Shown here: positions 7,301 to 11,425 of the stretch, one piece after another
Position numbering within the stretch: position 1 is the first letter of the stretch
Layout: every line of letters starts with the position of its first letter
Origin: Gammaproteobacteria bacterium
Lineage (GTDB): Bacteria; Gemmatimonadota; Gemmatimonadetes; Longimicrobiales; Gaopeijiaceae
Direction of reading: 5' to 3'
Assembly: GCA_024638345.1 (NCBI GenBank)
Contig: JAHEKL010000063.1
Location: 1 to 11,425, forward strand
Length of the DNA: 11,425 nucleotides
The notes under the pieces: model-generated
What the model saw: only the letters and a program-made list of their open reading frames with translations
Told to the model about the DNA's origin: nothing
Database searches by the model: none
Program-made: the position numbers and the translations under genes

Positions 7301-7305
7301 GGAGG
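7301..7305 (+). promoter_or_regulatory. GGAGG ribosome binding site deciding the fdhD start
   Basis: GGAGG lies 4 nt before ATG 7310. The other in-frame ATG, at 7295, lies upstream of this site and has no Shine-Dalgarno match of its own, so 7310 is preferred. The two readings differ by five residues only. Confidence 0.5.
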
Positions 7306-7309
7306 TGGG

Positions 7310-8236
7310 ATGCTTGCTGCCGGCCCGAGAACCGAGCGGGCGTGGATCTCGCGGTTTCGCGCGGGCACGAGCACTCGCAAAAGGGACACCGTCACGGTGG
7401 AGGAGCCTCTCGAGATCCGGGTCCAGTGGTCGGATGCGGGTCGCGAGGAGACGCGCAACGTCTCCGTCACGATGAGGACCCCAGGAGACGACTTCGAGCT
7501 CGCGGCTGGCTTCCTCTTCTCGGAGGGGCTTCTGGCCACGCGGGAAGATGTTCACGAGATCGCCTACTGCCAGGGAACCGGAGCTACGGAGTTCAACGTG
7601 GTGACCGTGCGTCTTCGGTCCGGGGTCACGTTCGATCCCGAGCTCTTGAACCGGAACTTCTATACGACCTCGAGCTGCGGCGTGTGCGGCAAGGGGTCCT
7701 TGGAGGCCGTCGAGATCCGTGGCGCAGAGCCCTTCATGCCACCGGGGAACGCAGGTGATACCGAGGCCGCCGAGAAGGTGGCTTCCGACCTCCTTGCCTC
7801 CCTTCCCGATCGACTCTCGGAGAGCCAGCCCGTGTTTCATCGAACCGGTGGACTACATGCCGCCGGGCTCTTCACGCCGGCCGGGGAGTTGGAGATCCTG
7901 AGGGAGGACGTCGGGCGCCACAACGCCGTGGACAAGGTCGTGGGACGGGCGTTCCTCGATGGAACCCTCCCCCTGAGTCGACGCATTCTGGTCGTGAGTG
8001 GGCGCACATCCTTCGAGATCATGCAGAAGGCCCTTGCCGCGGGAATCCCCTTCGTCGCCTCTGTCGGAGCCCCCTCGAGCTTGGCCATCGACGTGGCTCG
8101 GCGGTTCAGGATGACGCTCGCCGGGTTCGTGCGCGACGGAGGGTTCAATGTCTACACGGAGCCGTCCCGGGTATCGGCGCTCGACGGCGCGTCCACCACC
8201 TATACCGACGACCGAGTGGAGACGAACGCCAGATGA
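7310..8236 (+). CDS. fdhD: Formate dehydrogenase accessory sulfurtransferase FdhD
   Basis: FdhD passes sulfur from the cysteine desulfurase IscS to the Mo-bisPGD cofactor of formate dehydrogenases, a step needed for their activity; it acts in the cytoplasm. The 308-residue product (313 from ATG 7295) shows the full family pattern: VEEPLEIRV near the N-terminus, TPGDDFELAAGFLFSEG, the sulfur-carrying CGVC pair Cys123 and Cys126 in TTSSCGVCGKGS, HRTGGLHAAG at about 177-186, REDVGRHNAVDK at 198-209, SGRTSFEIMQK at 230-240, GAPSSLAI from 253 and GFVRDGGFNVY at 272-282. Length is slightly above the E. coli protein. It is divergent from the FdhF-like gene, its expected client. Its stop overlaps the next start by 4 nt (ATGA), so the downstream lipoprotein gene is probably translationally coupled. 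No frameshift or missing motif is seen. Confidence 0.95.
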   Translation: MLAAGPRTERAWISRFRAGTSTRKRDTVTVEEPLEIRVQWSDAGREETRNVSVTMRTPGDDFELAAGFLFSEGLLATREDVHEIAYCQGTGATEFNVVTVRLRSGVTFDPELLNRNFYTTSSCGVCGKGSLEAVEIRGAEPFMPPGNAGDTEAAEKVASDLLASLPDRLSESQPVFHRTGGLHAAGLFTPAGELEILREDVGRHNAVDKVVGRAFLDGTLPLSRRILVVSGRTSFEIMQKALAAGIPFVASVGAPSSLAIDVARRFRMTLAGFVRDGGFNVYTEPSRVSALDGASTTYTDDRVETNAR

Positions 8237-9012
8237 AGCTCTTGCGAAGACCCAGTGCCATGCCACTCGCGGCTTTGGTGACGATCTCCTGGCTTGCCGC
8301 CTGTCAGGAGCAGTCGGGAGGACCGGAGCAAGTGGTCGCCGACGCGATCGAACGTCATGGCGGGGACATCTTCGACCGCGTTCACATGGCGTGGGATTTC
8401 CGGGGCGTCCCCTTCGAAGTCCTGCAGGAGGACGGAAGGTTTCGATTCCAGCGGACTGTTACGGATTCGCTTGGGCAGGCTACCGTCGAGGTCATGGAAA
8501 ACGAGGGTTCGTGGGTGGAGGAGGACGGCGCGCGAGTTGATCTGGACCCTCGCCAACGGGCGAGGCTCGAGACCGCGGTCAACTCGGTCGTCTACTTCGG
8601 ATTCCTCCCGTTCCGACTGGATGATCCACCAGTGCGGCACCGAGACCTGGGAACAGCGGAGCTGGATGGGGAGTCCTATAGGAAGATTGAGGTGACCTTC
8701 GAGCAGGAAGGCGGCGGGTCCGACTGGGAGGACCGGTTCATCTATTGGTTTCACGCGGAGGATCATACGCTCGACTACTTGGCTTACCGTGAGGCCGCCG
8801 ATGTCGAGACGACCCGTTTTCGTCGAGCGGTCAACCGCAGGGAGGTTGGTGGGCTCGTCGTGCAGGACTACGAGAACTACACCGGTGACCCGGACGTAGG
8901 CGATGTGGCGGAATACGACCGGCTGTTCGAGGCAGGTGACCTCAGGTTGGTGTCGATGGTGGAGTTCGACGACCTCCAGGTCCATCCTCTGGGAGCCTCG
9001 GGTAGCCCCTGA
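8233..9012 (+). CDS. DUF6503-like lipoprotein
   Basis: The 259-residue product starts with a lipoprotein signal: MKLLRR, a hydrophobic stretch, then the lipobox LAAC with the lipidated Cys24. The mature part would sit at the outer face of the inner membrane or in the outer membrane. Beyond it I see an IERHGG motif (39-44), MAWDFRG (52-58), the NSVVYFGFLPFRLDDP block (117-132), a GGG followed by DWEDRFIYWFH (160-174), LDYLAY (180-185), RFR (195-197) and QDYENY (211-216). This order matches my recollection of the DUF6503 family, common in Bacteroidota-type genomes, with no known function. The fold may be a lipid- or ligand-binding beta sheet, but that is a guess. Its start overlaps the fdhD stop (ATGA), with GGAGA at 8218-8222 as a modest ribosome site. 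It is probably co-expressed with FdhD even though the two act in different compartments. Confidence 0.82.
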   Translation: MKLLRRPSAMPLAALVTISWLAACQEQSGGPEQVVADAIERHGGDIFDRVHMAWDFRGVPFEVLQEDGRFRFQRTVTDSLGQATVEVMENEGSWVEEDGARVDLDPRQRARLETAVNSVVYFGFLPFRLDDPPVRHRDLGTAELDGESYRKIEVTFEQEGGGSDWEDRFIYWFHAEDHTLDYLAYREAADVETTRFRRAVNRREVGGLVVQDYENYTGDPDVGDVAEYDRLFEAGDLRLVSMVEFDDLQVHPLGASGSP

Positions 9013-9205
9013 GCAGCTGTACACCCCATGATTCGGCCGCTGTATGGGCTCCTCGCGGGATTTGCGTCCAACCCCGAGCATGGGTATCGTTCGGCCAGTG
9101 TGCGTGCGGGTTCGGAGGGCCAGCAGGGCCAGCCCCGACTCCCGGCGCGCTCCCGCCGCGTGGAGGAGTCGCCACGCGTGATCACAATCAGCAAGAGACG
9201 ACAAG
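9013..9205 (+). other. 193-nt intergenic leader before the PQQ dehydrogenase gene
   Basis: This stretch holds no convincing gene; a 61-codon open frame at 9028-9213 has no ribosome site, resembles nothing I know and runs into the next gene. It must carry the promoter or leader for the PQQ dehydrogenase, but I cannot place a -35/-10 pair. A short inverted repeat, CGCGTGG at 9157-9163 and CCACGCG at 9172-9178 with an 8-nt loop, lies 27 nt before the start and might be a leader hairpin or operator. There is no strong Shine-Dalgarno site before ATG 9206; AGAGACG is the nearest purine-rich run. Confidence 0.35.
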
Positions 9206-11287
9206 ATGACTGAGAAGAAGCCCTGGACTACGCGTCTCCCCCTCCTCCTCTTCGGGCTTTCCTTGATTCTCGCGTGGGCGATCGCTTCGCCCATGTCGGC
9301 CATGGCTCAGGGGCCTGGCACCGAGAACGGAGGATGGACATACCTGGGTGGCGACGCTTGGCACACGCGCTATGCGCCGGCCGACCAGATCAATGCGTCG
9401 AACTTCGAGGATCTAGAGATCGCCTGGCGCTTCAACGGCGCCAGCTTCGGGCCCACCACGTCCCGCGCAACCGGTAGCCTCGTGGACGGAAGGTTGATCA
9501 CGGTCATGGGAGAGCGGCGGTCTGTCGTCGCCCTCGATGCCGGGACCGGAGAAGTGGAGTGGACGTTCACCGAGCCCAAGACCGGCCGGTGGGAGTATTC
9601 CATGAGAGCCGGATACGGGAAGGGCGTGGCGATGGGTGAGGTGGACGGCCGAGACGTGGTCTACATCAGCACCCCCGCGTTCTTCCTACACGCCCTCGAC
9701 GCCGAGACAGGACAGCCGCTCGACAATTGGGGAGAGGGAATCCCCCTGGAGGGCTTTCCTCGCTCCGGCACCGTGGACTTGCTTGCGGACCTGATCGACG
9801 GCTGGGGTCCTTGGCAGAACTACGTAGCGAGCGGTGGTGAGTACGACGTGGACGCGGGGCTTCCGCTCGAGCTAGGGTACATCACGAGCTCCTCCCCGCC
9901 GATCGTCGTCAATGACGTCGTGGTCGTCGGAAACTCTGCTGAGCAGGGATACCACCAGACACGCATCGAGATGGTCCCGGGCGACATCCTGGGCTACGAC
10001 GCACGGACCGGGGACTTCAAGTGGAAGTTCCACGTGCTCCCGCGGCCGGGCGAGTTCGGGCACGAGACTTGGGAGAACGACGCGTGGGAGTGGACGGGTG
10101 ACATCTCCTCTTGGGCACCGATGTCCGCCGACCCGGAGCTCGGCCTGGTCTACATTCCGACGAATGGCGCCACCCAGGACTTCTACGGCGGCTTCCGACC
10201 GGGCGACAACCTCTTCAGCACCAGTCTGATCGCGCTGGACGTAGAAACGGGTGAGCGGCGTTGGCACTTCCAGCTGGTTCATCACGACATCTGGAACTAC
10301 GACACCCCGGTTCACCCCGTCCTGCTGGACGTGACCGTGGATGGCCGGGAGATCAAGGGGATCTTCCAGGCAACAAAGCAGAACTTCCTCTATGCGTTCA
10401 ATCGGGAAAACGGAGAGCCGATCTGGCCGATCGAGGAACGGCCGGTAGCTCAATCGAACGTTCCCGGCGAACAGCTCTCTCCGACGCAGCCCTTCCCGAC
10501 GAGGCCCGCGGCCTACGACACGCAGGGTCGATCGGAGGAGCACCTGATCAGCTACACGCCGGAGCTTCGGCAGCGGGCAATGGAAGTCGCGACCGCGGGC
10601 AACCATTTCGCGCCTCTCTTCGACCCCCCGACGCACGTGGGGAATGAGCAGGGAGAAGGGCCGGCTCGCCTTTGCGGCGGCGGCGGCGGCGGTTCGAACA
10701 CGACCGGTCCGCCGGCGGCCGATCCGATCGCCGGTGTCATCTTCGTCTCCTCCACGAGCAACTGCAGCTACGAGATGCTCATGCCGGGGATCGAGTCCCC
10801 GATGGACGGTCCGGAGATGACCGGCACGACGCTCACGCAGTGGGTGCGGGGAGCAGACGGCGGTCCGCGAGCTCCCGAGGACATCGAAGGTCTCTCGATC
10901 TGGGAGGGTCCCGTCGGTCGTATCACGGCGATCGACCTGAACACCGGCGATCATCTGTGGGTGATCCCAGCTGGCCACGCGCCGCAGGAGCAGCAGGACT
11001 TCATCCGGAATCATCCACTTCTGCAGGGCGTCCAGGGCGTAGACTACGACCGCGGGCGCGCCTCGAACGTGGCGATGGTCGCCACCGAGACCCTCCTCAT
11101 CTACGGCGCGCAGGACGCCGATGACTCCTGGAAGCTGTTCGGGATCGAAAAGTCGACAGGTCGCCAGGTCGGAGCCGTGGACATTCCAGGTGCAACCCGG
11201 TACGGAATGTCCAGCTGGGTACACGAGGGCAAGCAGTACGTGATCGTCCAGCTGAACGACGGTCTGGTTGCCATGGCGCTGCCGTAG
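9206..11287 (+). CDS. PQQ-dependent beta-propeller dehydrogenase, periplasmic, no heme domain
   Basis: The 693-residue product begins with a signal peptide: KK and R, a hydrophobic core, then probable cleavage after AMA at residue 34. The mature enzyme would be periplasmic. Recurrent propeller-blade motifs of the form AxDxxTGxxxW occur near residues 109-120, 163-176, 263-274, 343-353, 397-408 and 576-585, as in PQQ quinoproteins of the membrane-glucose-dehydrogenase type. HHDIWNYDTPVHPVLLDV (359-376) matches the WDxDxPxxP block of those enzymes; Asp366 is the likely catalytic base by analogy. Such enzymes oxidise sugars or alcohols and pass electrons to quinone or cytochrome c. No CXXCH heme site and no N-terminal membrane bundle is present, so an external acceptor is needed. 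Only two Cys are seen (490, 520), so the vicinal disulfide of methanol/ethanol dehydrogenases is absent. A six-Gly run follows Cys490. The substrate cannot be read from sequence. No PQQ biosynthesis gene is in the window. Confidence 0.9.
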   Translation: MTEKKPWTTRLPLLLFGLSLILAWAIASPMSAMAQGPGTENGGWTYLGGDAWHTRYAPADQINASNFEDLEIAWRFNGASFGPTTSRATGSLVDGRLITVMGERRSVVALDAGTGEVEWTFTEPKTGRWEYSMRAGYGKGVAMGEVDGRDVVYISTPAFFLHALDAETGQPLDNWGEGIPLEGFPRSGTVDLLADLIDGWGPWQNYVASGGEYDVDAGLPLELGYITSSSPPIVVNDVVVVGNSAEQGYHQTRIEMVPGDILGYDARTGDFKWKFHVLPRPGEFGHETWENDAWEWTGDISSWAPMSADPELGLVYIPTNGATQDFYGGFRPGDNLFSTSLIALDVETGERRWHFQLVHHDIWNYDTPVHPVLLDVTVDGREIKGIFQATKQNFLYAFNRENGEPIWPIEERPVAQSNVPGEQLSPTQPFPTRPAAYDTQGRSEEHLISYTPELRQRAMEVATAGNHFAPLFDPPTHVGNEQGEGPARLCGGGGGGSNTTGPPAADPIAGVIFVSSTSNCSYEMLMPGIESPMDGPEMTGTTLTQWVRGADGGPRAPEDIEGLSIWEGPVGRITAIDLNTGDHLWVIPAGHAPQEQQDFIRNHPLLQGVQGVDYDRGRASNVAMVATETLLIYGAQDADDSWKLFGIEKSTGRQVGAVDIPGATRYGMSSWVHEGKQYVIVQLNDGLVAMALP
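10676..10693 (+). repeat. In-frame GGC-type triplet repeat coding six Gly
   Basis: Five GGC codons and one GGT follow the Cys490 codon of the PQQ dehydrogenase. Family members often have a short Gly-rich turn here before a DPxxG blade start. A perfect triplet tract could gain or lose glycine codons without a frameshift. Confidence 0.6.
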
Positions 11288-11296
11288 GGCGCTGAA

Positions 11297-11318
11297 GAGT
11301 CGGACAAACGCCCGACTC
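11297..11318 (+). other. Small hairpin just before the main terminator
   Basis: GAGTCGG at 11297-11303 pairs with CCGACTC at 11312-11318 across an 8-nt loop. It lies 9 nt after the PQQ dehydrogenase stop and 9 nt before the long terminator stem. It may help mRNA 3'-end folding; it has no U-tract of its own. Confidence 0.35.
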
Positions 11319-11327
11319 CGAGAAGGC

Positions 11328-11373
11328 AGACGAAGCCCCGGCGGACTCCACGTCCGCCGGGGCTTCGTCTTTC
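11328..11373 (+). terminator. Strong intrinsic terminator, perfect 19-bp stem, between convergent genes
   Basis: Bases 11328-11346 pair perfectly with 11352-11370 across a 5-nt loop (TCCAC). A short T-rich run, TTTC counting the last stem base, follows on the plus strand. The hairpin ends the PQQ dehydrogenase transcript and abuts the stop of the convergent gene at 11374, so it can serve both directions. The minus-strand flank is less U-rich. Confidence 0.88.
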
Positions 11374-11425
11374 TCAGGACTCTTGTGTGAGCGTCAGTAG
11401 GTAGGCGACCAGCTCGTCGATGTCG
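11374..11425 (-). CDS. C-terminal end of a probable cytochrome c (5' part outside window)
   Basis: Read on the minus strand from the window edge, the last codons give DIDELVAYLLTLTQES and a TGA stop at 11376-11374. The pattern D-[IE]-DELVAYLLTL is typical of the C-terminal helix of class I cytochromes c, where a hydrophobic face packs on the heme. Only about 17 codons are visible, so the heme-binding CXXCH and the axial Met cannot be seen. Its convergence on the PQQ dehydrogenase gene would fit a role as electron acceptor, but it is transcribed separately. Another protein carrying a cytochrome c domain at its end is equally possible. Confidence 0.6.
   Translation of the reverse strand, partial: DIDELVAYLLTLTQES

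Larger units (their letters stand above)
7174..7309. promoter_or_regulatory. Divergent intergenic region between the FdhF-like gene and fdhD
   Basis: About 136 nt separate the two divergent starts, so promoters for both units should lie here. I see no convincing sigma-70 -35/-10 pair; TAGATT at 7234-7239 is only a partial -10 match with no good -35. The hexamer CTCACG occurs twice, at 7254-7259 and 7264-7269, exactly one helical turn apart, and could be a regulator site. The assignment as a regulatory region comes from the layout; no motif proves it. Confidence 0.45.

Noticed and set aside
9028..9213. 61-codon open frame between the lipoprotein and PQQ dehydrogenase genes
   Set aside because: No ribosome site, no recognisable motif, and it overlaps the better supported downstream start.
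8200..9303. 367-codon minus-strand open frame spanning the lipoprotein gene and the following spacer
   Set aside because: It is antisense to the DUF6503-like gene and crosses the signal peptide region of the next gene; no motif or ribosome site supports it.
9872..11224. 450-codon minus-strand open frame opposite the PQQ dehydrogenase
   Set aside because: It lies wholly opposite conserved propeller motifs, has Arg/Val-rich shadow composition and shows no family pattern.

Overview
The window is GC-rich chromosomal DNA with tightly packed genes. It holds seven complete protein genes and two genes cut by the window edges. The gene mix is a FdhF/YdeP-type molybdoenzyme, FdhD, a DUF6503-type lipoprotein, a periplasmic PQQ dehydrogenase next to a cytochrome c tail, and an Arg/Pro/Ser-rich exported-looking protein. 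This suggests a high-GC, Gram-negative, respiring environmental bacterium. Gemmatimonadota or a similar soil or marine phylum is my best guess, but it rests on gene-family flavour only. I see no rRNA, tRNA, CRISPR array, insertion sequence, prophage or att site.

Layout. (1) 1-1284, plus: the 3' part of a gene for a two-part low-complexity protein, Tyr/Trp-rich and then Arg-rich, closed by a perfect 14-bp hairpin at 1316-1349. (2) 1454-3562, plus: a probable two-gene unit, a small four-helix membrane protein (DUF6789-like) followed by a thiamine-diphosphate enzyme of the acetolactate synthase large-subunit family. (3) 7173-3570, minus: a probable unit of a FdhF/YdeP-family molybdopterin oxidoreductase followed by an OFA-family (oxalate/formate antiporter-like) MFS transporter. 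The transporter gene ends only 7 nt from the acetolactate synthase stop. (4) 7310-9012, plus, divergent from unit 3: fdhD, whose stop overlaps the start of a DUF6503-like lipoprotein gene by 4 nt (ATGA). (5) 9206-11287, plus: a secreted PQQ-dependent beta-propeller dehydrogenase, closed by a perfect 19-bp hairpin terminator. (6) 11425-11374, minus: the last codons of a convergent gene that look like the C-terminal helix of a cytochrome c.

How the parts may work together. FdhF-like enzyme, FdhD and an OFA carrier form a plausible compact formate (or related C1/C2 acid) module: import of a small carboxylate, a sulfurated Mo-bisPGD enzyme, and its sulfurtransferase. No Fe-S, cytochrome or NAD-linked electron-transfer subunit is encoded beside it. 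The acetolactate synthase paralogue would act on pyruvate or another 2-oxo acid. The PQQ enzyme would oxidise an alcohol or sugar in the periplasm and pass electrons to a cytochrome c, perhaps the convergent one.

Most of this is ordinary accessory metabolism. I found no clear new system. The points most worth a second look are the FdhD-lipoprotein translational coupling, the OFA carrier lacking the OxlT-type lysine, the Tyr-then-Arg two-part protein, and the partner-less molybdoenzyme with an incomplete Fe-S cysteine set.
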